Origin: Archangiaceae bacterium
GTDB lineage: Bacteria > Myxococcota > Myxococcia > Myxococcales > Myxococcaceae
NCBI GenBank assembly: GCA_016714225.1
Contig: JADJNS010000001.1
Location: 1 to 64,000 of the forward strand
DNA length: 64,000 nt
Direction: 5' to 3'
Part shown: positions 9,730 through 18,642 of the stretch, one piece after another
How positions within the stretch are numbered: the stretch's first letter is position 1
Layout of the letters: every line of letters begins with the position of its first letter
The notes under the pieces: model-generated
Seen by the model: only the letters and a program-made list of their open reading frames with translations
What the model was told of the DNA's origin: nothing
The model's database searches: none
Position numbers and translations under genes: made by a program

Positions 9730-11018
9730 GACCCGAAGTTCAGCCGGCGACCCCGCCCGAGCCCGGCCTCTTGGCGGGGCTGCCGCTGTCGGGCAGGCCG
9801 CGCGCCACCTGGTTTCTCATCGGCATGAACGTGGCGGTGTTCGTCGCCATGGTGGTGCGCGGCGTCTCGGCCACCGAGCCCCGGCCCGAGCAGCTGCTCG
9901 ACTACGGCGCGAACTTCGGCGGGCTGATGGTGGTGGAGCACCAGTGGTGGCGCGCGCTGACCTCGATGTTCGTGCACATCGGCGCGCTGCACCTCGCGGT
10001 GAACATGTACTCGCTGTGGAACGTGGGCAGCTTCGTCGAGCGCCTGCTGGGCGCGCCCAAGTTCGTGGTGGTGTACCTGCTCACCGGGCTGGCCGGCTCG
10101 TTCGCGATGGTGCTGTGGTCTCCGCTGGGAATCTCGGCGGGCGCCTCGGGCGCCATCTTCGGTCTGTTCGGCGTGCTGATGGGCTTCACCTTCCGCGCGC
10201 GCGGCCACCTGCCGCCCGAGACCTTGAAGAGCCTGCGCTCGGGCATCTTCGTGACCCTGGGCTTCAACCTGCTCTTCGCGCTCACCACTCCGTTTCTGGG
10301 CCACGCCGCGCACCTGGGCGGCATGGTGACCGGGGTGCTGGCCGGAGTGATGGTGACCGACTCGGCGCTCACCCGTCAGGTGCGCCGGCCCAGCTGGAGC
10401 TCGCTCGCCATCGTGCTGGCGGCGACGGTGGGCGTGGCGGTGCTGGCCGACGTGCGCACCAAGAGCAAGAAGCACCTGGGCTGGGAGCTCGCGGTGCAGC
10501 GCGCCTCGCTCGCCTCGCAGAGCGAGCGCTGGGAAGACACCGTGCGCTTCGCCACCCAGGCGCTGGAAGAGCGCGAAGACCCCGAGCTGTTCGAGCTGCG
10601 CGGCCTGGCGTACTCGCGGCTCGGCCAGTACGAGCCGGCCATCTCGGACTACGAGTGGGGGCCCAAGACGGCCCAGAACCGCAACAACCACGCCTGGGCG
10701 CTGGTGCGGGTGGGGCGCGACCTCGACAGGGCGCTCGAGCTCGCTGACCTCGCGCTCGCCGAGGGGCCGAACGCGGCGGTGCTCGGCACGCGGTGCTGGG
10801 TGCAGGTGGCGCGCGGCGAGCCCGAGAAGGGGCAGCGCGACTGCGAAGAGGCGGTAAGGCTCTCCAAAGACGACCTGATGGACGAGGGCATGCTCCGCTT
10901 CATCGCCGGCGACTTCGGCGGCGCGCTCAAAGTCTGGGACGAGGCGGCGAAAGACCCTGCCAATGCGTTCGATTTGCAGCCCTGGCTCGAGCGCGCGCGC
11001 GCGAAAATCAACCCCTAA
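9726..11018 (+). CDS. Rhomboid-family intramembrane protease fused to TPR-like repeats
   Basis: 430-residue protein starting GTG at 9726, overlapping the Hsp70 stop. Residues ~25-240 hold about six membrane segments with the rhomboid motifs: HIGALHLAVNMYSLWNVG, the Ser motif GASG (Ser141) and the His motif HLGG (His196), so the Ser-His dyad appears intact. From about residue 255 a soluble helical region has TPR-like repeats (for example SERWEDTVRFATQALEERED and LGQYEPAISDYEWG). Rhomboids cleave transmembrane substrates. The TPR tail could recruit substrate or the Hsp70-like partner; that link is inference. Confidence 0.9.
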   Translation: MRPEVQPATPPEPGLLAGLPLSGRPRATWFLIGMNVAVFVAMVVRGVSATEPRPEQLLDYGANFGGLMVVEHQWWRALTSMFVHIGALHLAVNMYSLWNVGSFVERLLGAPKFVVVYLLTGLAGSFAMVLWSPLGISAGASGAIFGLFGVLMGFTFRARGHLPPETLKSLRSGIFVTLGFNLLFALTTPFLGHAAHLGGMVTGVLAGVMVTDSALTRQVRRPSWSSLAIVLAATVGVAVLADVRTKSKKHLGWELAVQRASLASQSERWEDTVRFATQALEEREDPELFELRGLAYSRLGQYEPAISDYEWGPKTAQNRNNHAWALVRVGRDLDRALELADLALAEGPNAAVLGTRCWVQVARGEPEKGQRDCEEAVRLSKDDLMDEGMLRFIAGDFGGALKVWDEAAKDPANAFDLQPWLERARAKINP

Positions 11019-11150
11019 CCTACCGGCCTCACAGGGTATTCTCAGATTCTGGTAAACCGGTGGGACATCGCTCGCCGAATACGAGCCCAGCGGCAGGGCG
11101 ATGATGTGGGTGCAGGCTTCGCAACCTTTCCCCCTACCCGGAGCACCCTC

Positions 11151-11390
11151 ATGGACTTCTTCAAGAAGCTGGCTGGCGTTGGCGTTTTCGGCATCATCCC
11201 CATGCTGATTGCCAAGGCGAACGAAGCGAAGAAGACCGAGGTGGCCACCGTGGCGACCACGCCTCCGGTGCAGTTCGACAACTCGACCTACACCCCGGCG
11301 CAGCGCACGCCGATGACGCTCCCCCCGCCTGACGTCTACGGCTCGGGCATCGACCCGAACCAGCCGGTCAACACCATTCCCAACCCGTGA
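11151..11390 (+). CDS. Small hydrophobic-N-terminus protein of unknown function
   Basis: 79-residue ORF beginning MDFFKKLAGVGVFGIIPMLI, a single hydrophobic stretch that could be a membrane anchor or uncleaved signal. It is followed by a Pro/Thr-rich tail without recognisable domains. CGGAGCAC lies 4-11 bases upstream as a possible ribosome site. It is convergent with the kinase gene, whose stop lies only 2 bp away. I do not recognise a family; codon use looks coding. Confidence 0.6.
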   Translation: MDFFKKLAGVGVFGIIPMLIAKANEAKKTEVATVATTPPVQFDNSTYTPAQRTPMTLPPPDVYGSGIDPNQPVNTIPNP

Positions 11391-11391
11391 G

Positions 11392-13284
11392 TCAGTGACG
11401 CGGCTTCGGCTCTTCGAACACCACCCTCGGAGAGCCATGCTGCGGCCGCTCGACGGTCATCCACTTGGTGAGGCCCGCCTCACCTTCCCGTTCGAAGTTC
11501 ACCTCGAACGGTATGCCGGTGCGGAAGCGCAAGGCCACCGGCGTCGTACCCAGCACGCGTGAGTCGACGATGACGTCGGCACCGCGAGGCTCTGAATCGA
11601 ACATCACCATCACCCGGTCCTGGTCGTACGAGCCGAGCACGCGGCCGCTGACCTTGAGCCGGCCGTAGTCGGGCGGCGGCTCACGCAGGGCAGGCTCGTC
11701 GCGGTACGCCGGCGCGCTCTCGCGCAGCACCTGCGGCTCACGCACCGCCACCCCCTCGCGCACCGGCAGCGGTTGAATCACCGGCGGCGCCTCTTCCTCG
11801 ATGACCACGTCGACCTCGCCGAGCTGCATGGTGGGCAATCGCATGCTCGCGCCCGCACTCGCCACCGTCGGCGCGGGCGCGACCTTCGCGGTCATCGGCT
11901 GTACCGAGGTGGCGGCGAACGAGGCGGTCTGGGCCGCGGCGCTGCCCCACAGCCGCCAGGCCCTGTCTGCGCCCAGCGCCAGCACTCCGGCGGCCACTGC
12001 GGCCCACCACATGCGGCGCCTGGGAGCGACCGTGCGCCGGGTGATGGGCGTGCGCGACGCCCTGAGGTTCACCACCGGAGCGGTGCGCTCGCGGGTGGGC
12101 GGCTGCTCGCGATCGGCCTCGTACAGCTGCCCCAGCCACCGCTCGAGCTCGCCGCGGGCGTTCGAGTGCATCACCAGCTCGAGCGCGGCCAGCAGGTCGT
12201 GCGCCGTCTGGTACCGCGCCCACCGCTCGGACGCGCGGGCCGAGAGCAGCAGCTGGCCGATTTCCTTCTGCAGCGAGGGGCGGGCCTTCATCGGGGTGAC
12301 GAAGTCGCCGCGCGCCACCCGCTCGAGCACCTCTTCGTCGCTGTCGCCCTTCACCGGCATCACGTCGGTGAGCGCGTGAAACAGCACCGAGCCCAGCGAG
12401 AAGACGTCTGACCGCGCGTCGACCTGCTCGCCTGCGGCCTGCTCGGGGCTCATGTACTGCGGCTTGCCGGCGATGACGCCACGCTGCAGCGGCCGGGTGG
12501 GGCTGCGCGCGATGCCGAAGTCGGTGAGCTTCACCTCGCCGGTCTCGGCGATGAGAATGTTGTGCGGGCACACGTCGCAGTGAACGACGCCGTGGTCGTG
12601 CGCGTGCGAGAGCCCGCGCGCCACCTCGGCCGCCACGTGCAGCGCCGCACGCGGAGGCATGGGCAGGCCCGCCGCGCGCCCGCGCTCGAGCAGCCGCGCC
12701 AGCGACCACCCCTCGACCAGCTCGAGCACCAGAAAGTGCCGGCCGTGGGTGATGCCGATGTCACGCACCTCGACCAGGTTGCCGTGGCTCAGCCCCATCG
12801 CCACGTGGGCCTCTTCCAACAGCAGGCGGTTGTGCTCGGGCTTGTCGACCAGCGCGGCGTGCAGTCGCTTGAGCGCGACCCGGCGGCGGTACCCGGTGGC
12901 GCCCACGTGCTCGCCTACGAACAGCTCGGCGGTGCCCCCGTCGGCAATCTTCTTCACCGCCTGGTAGCGCCCCGCGGGCACCACCATCACCTTCTCGATG
13001 CGCGCCTTGTCGACCGGGCGAACCGCGGCCACCTCGGCCCTGGGCGCCTCGGCGGGCGGCGGGGCCAACGCGAGCGCCGGCACCTCGGGCGTCGCTTCCT
13101 TTCCCGCCGCCTCGGCGTCGGAGCCCGCCGCGGGGGTCAAGGGCGGCACGATGCTCAAGGCGGGGTCGGTCACGTCGAGCGACGGGTCGGCGGCGTGATG
13201 GGCCTCGGTGTCTTCGTTGGCGGCCTTGGGCTTCTCTTCGGCCCCCTCGGCGTGAGGGTCGGGCACCAGCAGCAGCGCGTTCAT
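11392..13284 (-). CDS. Membrane-bound Ser/Thr kinase with atypical HCD catalytic loop and PEGA domain
   Basis: 630-residue protein. An Ala/Pro-rich N-terminus (1-100) precedes a Hanks-type kinase domain (about 105-375) with VAIK-type Lys139, Glu157/158 and DFG at 255-257. The catalytic loop reads HCDVCPHN (235-242): the Asp237 base and Asn242 are kept, but HRD is HCD and the usual Lys of DxKPxN is absent. One membrane segment lies at about 424-440. The extracytoplasmic C-terminus contains a PEGA-like domain (RGADVIVDSRVLGTTPVALR). The ATG overlaps the stop of the M48 protease gene upstream (ATGA), so both are translationally coupled. Activity is plausible but the loop changes warrant testing. 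Confidence 0.9.
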   Translation of the reverse strand: MNALLLVPDPHAEGAEEKPKAANEDTEAHHAADPSLDVTDPALSIVPPLTPAAGSDAEAAGKEATPEVPALALAPPPAEAPRAEVAAVRPVDKARIEKVMVVPAGRYQAVKKIADGGTAELFVGEHVGATGYRRRVALKRLHAALVDKPEHNRLLLEEAHVAMGLSHGNLVEVRDIGITHGRHFLVLELVEGWSLARLLERGRAAGLPMPPRAALHVAAEVARGLSHAHDHGVVHCDVCPHNILIAETGEVKLTDFGIARSPTRPLQRGVIAGKPQYMSPEQAAGEQVDARSDVFSLGSVLFHALTDVMPVKGDSDEEVLERVARGDFVTPMKARPSLQKEIGQLLLSARASERWARYQTAHDLLAALELVMHSNARGELERWLGQLYEADREQPPTRERTAPVVNLRASRTPITRRTVAPRRRMWWAAVAAGVLALGADRAWRLWGSAAAQTASFAATSVQPMTAKVAPAPTVASAGASMRLPTMQLGEVDVVIEEEAPPVIQPLPVREGVAVREPQVLRESAPAYRDEPALREPPPDYGRLKVSGRVLGSYDQDRVMVMFDSEPRGADVIVDSRVLGTTPVALRFRTGIPFEVNFEREGEAGLTKWMTVERPQHGSPRVVFEEPKPRH

Positions 13285-14123
13285 CGCGACGACACCGGCG
13301 TCATGCCCTGCAGACGCTGCTTGATGGAGGCCAGCTCGGCGACGCCGACCTTCGAGCCGGCGAGGTGCTCGCGGGCGATGACCTGGTTCACGTGCTCGAT
13401 GCGGTCGGGCGTGGCGGGGTGGGTCTGCAGGTACGCCATCACCCGGTCGACGCGCGGGTCCTTTTTGCCCGGCAGCTTGCGGAAGAACATCGCGATGCCC
13501 CGCGGGTCGTAGTTGGCCGCGGCCGCGTACTGCACCGCGTAGGTGTCGGCCTCGTTCTCGTCGTGCCGGCTGTGCGCCAGCAGCACGCCGTTGCCGAGGG
13601 TGCCGGCGGCGACCTGGCTGAGCAGCCCGGGGTTCTCGCCCAGCGCCAGCTGCGCGACGCTCTGCAGGCCGTACTGCGCCACCAGCTGCCGCGCGGCGTG
13701 GCGGGCCACCACGTGGCCGACCTCGTGCGCGATGACGCCGACCACTTCGCTCTCGTTGTCGGCGGTGAGGAGCAGCCCGGTGTAGATGTAGAGGTGGCCG
13801 CCCGGAGTGGCGAAGGCGTTCACCGTCTTCGCGTCATCGATGACGTGCACGTGCCACGAGGTCTGGCGATCGCGCGCGGCCCTGGGCGTGAGCTGGGCCA
13901 GCAGGCCTTCGGCGTACTTGTTCACCACCGGGTCCTGACTGAGCTTGACGCCCTGCTTCTCGAGCTCGTGGTGAACCTGCTCGCCGAGCTGCGCTTCCTG
14001 CTCTTCCGAGACCAGGGCCTTCGCCACGCCCGTCTCGAGGTCGCTCGCCTTCTGGGTGAGCGTGCAGTTCGCCGCCACCGCCAGAAGTCCCGCCGCCATC
14101 CATACCCGCCGCATCCCCGTCAT
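13281..14123 (-). CDS. M48-family zinc metalloprotease
   Basis: 280-residue exported protein. The signal MTGMRRVWMAAGLLAVAANC ends in a Cys, but the residue before it is Asn, so lipidation is uncertain. The metalloprotease motif HEVGH is at residues 133-137 and the third-ligand region reads HDENEADTYAVQYA. The C-terminal LQTHPATPDRIEHV is typical of BepA/LoiP-like periplasmic M48 enzymes, which degrade misassembled outer-membrane proteins. ATG 14123 is chosen because a very strong Shine-Dalgarno sits just upstream. It is coupled by ATGA to the HCD-type kinase gene. Confidence 0.9.
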   Translation of the reverse strand: MTGMRRVWMAAGLLAVAANCTLTQKASDLETGVAKALVSEEQEAQLGEQVHHELEKQGVKLSQDPVVNKYAEGLLAQLTPRAARDRQTSWHVHVIDDAKTVNAFATPGGHLYIYTGLLLTADNESEVVGVIAHEVGHVVARHAARQLVAQYGLQSVAQLALGENPGLLSQVAAGTLGNGVLLAHSRHDENEADTYAVQYAAAANYDPRGIAMFFRKLPGKKDPRVDRVMAYLQTHPATPDRIEHVNQVIAREHLAGSKVGVAELASIKQRLQGMTPVSSR

Positions 14124-14130
14124 GTCCGCG

Positions 14131-14142
14131 TCCTCCTCCTTC
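14131..14142 (-). promoter_or_regulatory. Strong Shine-Dalgarno of the M48 protease gene
   Basis: Read on the reverse strand this is GAAGGAGGAGGA, ending about 7 nt before the ATG at 14123. It is one of the strongest ribosome sites in the window and decides the start against a longer in-frame ORF. Confidence 0.75.
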
Positions 14143-14187
14143 AAAAGCCTCGGGGAGCACTGAGCAGGAAGGGTGCCGACTGCGAAG

Positions 14188-14201
14188 CGGCTGATCAGCC
14201 G
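14188..14201. other. 14-bp perfect palindrome upstream of the M48 gene
   Basis: CGGCTGATCAGCCG lies between the ferritin-like gene (ending at 14284) and the M48 start. It could be a dimeric regulator operator or a short hairpin in the transcript leader. No T-run follows, so a terminator is less likely. Confidence 0.3.
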
Positions 14202-14283
14202 TGCCTCGCCCGGCGCGGGCGCCACAGGGCGGCGGGTGAGTGAGGCAATGCGCCGCTGTGGTTACCGCGCGGGGCGTTTCGCT

Positions 14284-15609
14284 TCAGGCCCAGAGCGAGC
14301 GCGAGAGGGCGTCGACCAGCGTTACCGCTTCGTCAGCCGGGGGGAGCCCGGCTTCTCTCTCGAGCGAGGCGTCGACGGGCGCGCTCGACTCGGCGCGCAG
14401 CTCGGCGACCGCTCGCCGCTGGGCGGCGCGCACCTCGGCGAGGTCTGGGCGCGGCAGGCGGGAGAGCGCCCAGGCGTGCAGGTCCCACGAGAGGGCGGCG
14501 TGCCGGGTCTCGTCGGCGGCGATGGCGGTGAGCGCAGCGGCGACGGCGGGGTCGGCGGCGCGGCGGGCCTGGCGGTGGGCGACCAGCGCTCCGAAGGTCT
14601 CGCGCACGCAGCCCTCGACCGCGTTGTCGAGCGCCACCTCGCGCAGGCTTCGCGCGGCGGTGGGCGCGACGGTGGGGCGCACCGGCCGGCCGCCGAAGCG
14701 GCGGGCCAGCGCCGCGACGCTGCGCGCGTGACGAACCTCGTCCCACGCCGAGAGGCGGCAGCGCAGCTGCAGCGCGGCGGGCGCCCGGTGCAGCTGCAGC
14801 TCGCGGCCCAGCTTCAAGAACGCCGGCACCGAGGCGGCCTCGAGGTGCGCGGCGGCGACGAAGTGGCGGGCCAGCGGGCTCTGGGCGCGGGGGGCGTACG
14901 CCACGCCCAGGCCGCAGGGGCGCCGCCCGATGGCACAGCCGGCCTGCCCGCGCTCGAGCACCGCGGTCGACAGCTGCTTCACCGAGCCGTCGGGTGAAAT
15001 CTCGAGCACGTGCTGGGTGACCGCGGTGCCCTCGCCGCACGCCACGCCCTCGGCGCCGACCACCACCCAGCCATTGGCCGACTTCTTCACCGACCCGCGC
15101 GAGAGGTCGGTGTTGCAGGCGATGTTGATGGGCTGGGTGCTGGCGAGCAGCACCGCCTCTTGCGCGGTGTCGATGGTGCCCAGAAACGCCTTGAGCGCCT
15201 CGGCGGTCTCGATGCCGTTCACCGTGTCGCCCCAGGTGCGCGCGAGGTACTTCGCGCTGCAGACGTCGTTGCAGATGCGGCCCCAGCCCCCCGTCGACTT
15301 GAGCGCGGTGAGCGCGGCGCTGCAGGCCGCCTGATCGACCGCGGTCGCGCACGCGGTGCCGGTAGAGCTCAGCTTCTGCTCCTGGTCGGAGGCTCCGCCG
15401 AACATGAAGATGCTGCGCAGCTCGAGGTAGTCGGCGCTCTGGGCGGGCATCAGGTCGCTCAGCGAGAGCGCGCCGTTGGCTTCACACCCCGGCGCGACGA
15501 AGTCGTGGGTGTCGATGCCGGGGCCGGTGCCGCACGAGACCAGCAGCGGAGCGGCGAGAGACATCTTGAGGGCCTGTTCGAAGAGGCGGCGAAGTTGGGG
15601 CGTGAGCAT
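14284..15609 (-). CDS. Ferritin-like-fold lipoprotein
   Basis: 441-residue protein with a clean lipobox (APLLVSC, about residues 20-26). The N-terminal half is Cys-rich with no recognised domain. The C-terminal part (about 270-410) has the four-helix di-iron pattern: HFVAAAHLEAASVPAFLKLG, then DEVRHARSVAALARRFGG and ADETRHAALSWDLHAW, giving E..ExxH pairs typical of ferritin-like/rubrerythrin-type proteins. This N-terminal-variable plus ferritin-like layout is frequent in myxobacteria. ATG 15609 is chosen because upstream codons give no signal peptide. Enzymatic role unknown. Confidence 0.8.
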   Translation of the reverse strand: MLTPQLRRLFEQALKMSLAAPLLVSCGTGPGIDTHDFVAPGCEANGALSLSDLMPAQSADYLELRSIFMFGGASDQEQKLSSTGTACATAVDQAACSAALTALKSTGGWGRICNDVCSAKYLARTWGDTVNGIETAEALKAFLGTIDTAQEAVLLASTQPINIACNTDLSRGSVKKSANGWVVVGAEGVACGEGTAVTQHVLEISPDGSVKQLSTAVLERGQAGCAIGRRPCGLGVAYAPRAQSPLARHFVAAAHLEAASVPAFLKLGRELQLHRAPAALQLRCRLSAWDEVRHARSVAALARRFGGRPVRPTVAPTAARSLREVALDNAVEGCVRETFGALVAHRQARRAADPAVAAALTAIAADETRHAALSWDLHAWALSRLPRPDLAEVRAAQRRAVAELRAESSAPVDASLEREAGLPPADEAVTLVDALSRSLWA

Positions 15610-15715
15610 GGGGGCGCGGGTTGCAAGGCTACCGCCATCTCGAGCCCCGAGCAGTCTCGCGGGGCTGCAGCGCCTGGTGCACGCCCGCCGCATCAGAATT
15701 TCGGGGAGCTGCGCC

Positions 15716-15731
15716 GTTACCTTCTGGTAAC
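15716..15731. promoter_or_regulatory. Operator-like inverted repeat between divergent genes
   Basis: GTTACC-TTCT-GGTAAC is a perfect 6+6 inverted repeat centred between the ferritin-like lipoprotein start (15609, -) and the histidine kinase start (15795, +). It is AT-richer than its surroundings. It is a candidate binding site for a regulator of one or both genes. Confidence 0.35.
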
Positions 15732-15794
15732 CGTGCCCATTGAGGCTCGCTTCGGGGGGCCCTGGTGTGGAGACTGCGATCAGCCTTCCACCCC

Positions 15795-17588
15795 ATGACT
15801 CTGGCAATGAGCAGCGCGCGCACCGAAGTGGTGAAGCACCACGAGGCGCGCCTCGAGCGCGAAGCCCTGCGCCAGATGCACGAGGTGAACGCCGCCTTCG
15901 CCGCCGCCAACACCGTCGACGACGTGGTGGCGGTCATCTTCGAGCGGGTGCTGCCAGTGGCAGGCGGGACAGTGGGAACCCTGGCCCTGCGGCGCCCGGG
16001 CACCGACCTGTTCGAGCTCAAGTGGACTCACGGCGTGGCGCCGCAGCGCGTCGCCACCTACAAGGTGTTCGGGTTGGACGCCCCGCTCCCCGCGGCCGAG
16101 GCGGCGCGCGAGCAGCAGCCGGTGTTCGTCGAGAACGAGGCCGAGCTCGAGGCCCGGTTTCCCGCGGTGGCCGAGGCCAGCGCCTACCGCGCACTGATGA
16201 CATTGCCGCTCTTCGTGCGCAGCGCGTGCATCGGCACGCTGACCATCGCCTACCCGCAGGCCACCCGCTTCGACACGCTGCAGCGCGCCCTGGCCGGCAC
16301 CATCGCCACCCAGTGCGCCCTCGCGCTCGACCGCGCCCACCTCTTCGAGCGCGAGAACGAAGCGAAGCAGCGCGCGCAGTTCGTCGCCGAGGCCAGCGCG
16401 GTGCTCACCCGCTCGCTCGACCCCGACACCGTGCTCGCCGAGCTGACGCGCATCGCCGTGCCGCGCATGGGCGACTGGTGCTCGGTCGAGCTCGCCACCG
16501 GGCCTGGCGAGGCGCGGCAGGTGGCGGTGGCCCACCTCGACCCCGGCAAGGTCGACATGGCGCGTGAGTTTCGCCGGCGCTTCCCGCCCGACCCGAAGGT
16601 GCCGTACGGGCTGTTCGAGGTGCTGCGCACCGGCAAGCCCGAGCTGTACGCCGAGATTCCCGAGGCGGCGGTGCTCGCCGGCGCCCGCAACGAAGACGAG
16701 CTGCGCATCTTGCGCGGCATCGGCATGCGCTCGGGCATCTGTGTGCCGCTCAACGCTGGCGGCCGCACCCTGGGGGCGCTCTCGCTGGTGTGGGCCGAGA
16801 CCGACCGCCGCTACACCCAGGCCGACGTCGAGCTGGTGACCGAGGTCTGCAACCGCGCCGCGCTCGCGGTCGAGAACGCGCGCCTCTACGAAGAGGTGCG
16901 CCGCGCGGTGCAGCTGCGCGACGACTTTCTCTCCATCGCCGGCCACGAGATGCGCACCCCGTTGGCCGCGCTGCTGCTGCACCTGCAGACCTCGCTGCGC
17001 GCGGTGCACCGCGAGGGCCCCGAGGCGGCCGCGAAGATGAAAGACCGCCTCGAGCGTGGGGTGGCGAACGTCTCGCGCCTCGAGCGCCTGGTCACCCAGC
17101 TGCTTGACGTGTCGCGCCTCACCGCCTCGGGCCTCAAGCTCGAGCCCGAAGATGTCGAGCTCTCGGGGCTGGTGGAAGACGTGGTGGGTCTGCACCGGGA
17201 CGACGCGCAGCACAGCAGCTCGCCGCTCACCTTCTCGAGCGGGGGCCCGCTGGAGGGCCGGTGGGACCGGCTGCGTCTGCAGCAGGTGGTCTCGAACCTG
17301 CTCAGCAACGCCATCAAGTACGGCCGCGGCTCGCCGGTGCAGGTCGAGACGGTGCGCGAGGGCCAACAGGCGGTGATTCGGGTGCGCGACCACGGCATCG
17401 GCATCGCGCGCGAGAACCAGCAGCGCATCTTCGAGCGCTTCGAGCGCGCGGTGTCGCTGAACAACTACGGCGGCCTGGGCCTGGGGCTGTTCATCGCCCG
17501 CGAGGCCGTCGAGGCGAGCGGCGGCACCATCTCGGTGACCAGCGAGCCGGGCAAGGGCGCGACGTTCGAAGTGCGGCTGCCGCTCTGA
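15795..17588 (+). CDS. GAF-GAF sensor histidine kinase
   Basis: 597-residue cytoplasmic kinase without membrane segments. Two GAF domains (about 30-190 and 200-365) precede HisKA, with phospho-acceptor His384 in GHEMRTPLAALL, then HATPase_c with N box NLLSNAIKYG, G1 DHGIGI and G2 GLGLGLFI. ATG 15795 is preferred over a GTG at 15765; ATG 15807 is also possible. No response regulator is adjacent, so this is an orphan kinase. It is convergent with the ROK gene (7 bp between stops). The GAF ligands cannot be inferred. Confidence 0.9.
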   Translation: MTLAMSSARTEVVKHHEARLEREALRQMHEVNAAFAAANTVDDVVAVIFERVLPVAGGTVGTLALRRPGTDLFELKWTHGVAPQRVATYKVFGLDAPLPAAEAAREQQPVFVENEAELEARFPAVAEASAYRALMTLPLFVRSACIGTLTIAYPQATRFDTLQRALAGTIATQCALALDRAHLFERENEAKQRAQFVAEASAVLTRSLDPDTVLAELTRIAVPRMGDWCSVELATGPGEARQVAVAHLDPGKVDMAREFRRRFPPDPKVPYGLFEVLRTGKPELYAEIPEAAVLAGARNEDELRILRGIGMRSGICVPLNAGGRTLGALSLVWAETDRRYTQADVELVTEVCNRAALAVENARLYEEVRRAVQLRDDFLSIAGHEMRTPLAALLLHLQTSLRAVHREGPEAAAKMKDRLERGVANVSRLERLVTQLLDVSRLTASGLKLEPEDVELSGLVEDVVGLHRDDAQHSSSPLTFSSGGPLEGRWDRLRLQQVVSNLLSNAIKYGRGSPVQVETVREGQQAVIRVRDHGIGIARENQQRIFERFERAVSLNNYGGLGLGLFIAREAVEASGGTISVTSEPGKGATFEVRLPL

Positions 17589-17595
17589 GCCTCTC

Positions 17596-18534
17596 TCAGA
17601 GGTGGCTGAAGGCCACCGCGGCGGCGCCCATCACTCCGACCTGGTCTCCGAGCGCGGCGGGCACCACGTCGACGCCCTTGGCGAGCGGCTTCATCGCGCG
17701 GGCGAGGCCGATGCGGGCCACGGGCTCGAGGAAGAGCGGGCCGACCGAGGCGACCCCGCCGCCGATGATGACCCGCTGGGGGTTGAAGGCGTTGATCATG
17801 CTGGCCACGCCGGCGCCCAGCACCTCGAGCGTGTCGTCCCACACCTTGCGCGCCGCCGCGTCGCCTTCGCGTACCGCCGCCACCACGTGCTCGGTGGTGA
17901 TGGCCTCGCGGCTGCCGGCCAGCTCGAGCAGCCGCGGCGAAGCGGTGAGCCGCGCGCGCCGCGCGATGTTGGTGCCCGAGCAGAACGCCTCGATGCAGCC
18001 CTTCGAGCCGCACGGGCAGGGCCAGCCGTCGTAGCTCATCGAGAGGTGGCCGAGCTCGGCGGCGTTGCCGTTCATGCCCTGGTAGAGGCGGCCGTCGAGA
18101 ATCACCCCGCCACCGACCCCCGTCGAGACGGTCAGGTACACCAGGTGCTGGTAGCCGCGGCCGGCGCCGAAGAGGTGCTCGCCCAGCACCGCGGCGTTGG
18201 CGTCGTTGTCGATGAAGGCCTTCTTGCCCAGGCCCTTCTCGACCCGCGCCACCACCGGGAAGTCTTCCCACCCGGGCAGGTTCGGGGGCGTGAGCGTCAC
18301 GCCGGTGCGCGGGTCGAGCGGGCCGCCGCAGCCGATGCCGATGACCGCGATTTCGGGGTTGCCGGCCTGGGCCATCAGCTGGCGGCACAGCGCGTTGAGC
18401 CGCTCGATGGCCTGCTCGGGGCCCTTCGGCACGTCGGTGGGCACCCGGCCCTTGCTGACGATGGTGCCGTCTTGCGCGACGACGCCCGCCGCGAGCTTGG
18501 TGCCGCCGATGTCGATGGCCAGAACGTGCTTCAC
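17596..18534 (-). CDS. ROK-family sugar kinase (glucokinase-like)
   Basis: 312 residues from a GTG start (KHVLAIDIGGTKLAAG), with AGGCGG as ribosome site. The ATP-binding DIGGTK motif, catalytic DNDANAA, and the ROK zinc signature CPCGSKGCIEAF are all present. Length and motifs fit bacterial ROK glucokinases, which phosphorylate glucose with ATP; a regulator role is unlikely because no HTH precedes the domain. A second, shorter ROK kinase of the polyphosphate type lies at 30166-30891. Confidence 0.88.
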   Translation of the reverse strand: MKHVLAIDIGGTKLAAGVVAQDGTIVSKGRVPTDVPKGPEQAIERLNALCRQLMAQAGNPEIAVIGIGCGGPLDPRTGVTLTPPNLPGWEDFPVVARVEKGLGKKAFIDNDANAAVLGEHLFGAGRGYQHLVYLTVSTGVGGGVILDGRLYQGMNGNAAELGHLSMSYDGWPCPCGSKGCIEAFCSGTNIARRARLTASPRLLELAGSREAITTEHVVAAVREGDAAARKVWDDTLEVLGAGVASMINAFNPQRVIIGGGVASVGPLFLEPVARIGLARAMKPLAKGVDVVPAALGDQVGVMGAAAVAFSHL

Positions 18535-18642
18535 GACCGCCTGTCTACGACCTGGCGAGGCTCGGCGCCACGTGCAGCAGCTCGCGCTCGAACCGTGGCG
18601 GAGCAGGCGAATCATCAGTACACCCGAGGCCGGGAGGGACAC

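Noticed and set aside
9720..11438. 572-codon minus-strand ORF
   Set aside because: Antisense to the rhomboid-TPR gene, whose motifs are complete; antisense composition is His/Arg-rich.
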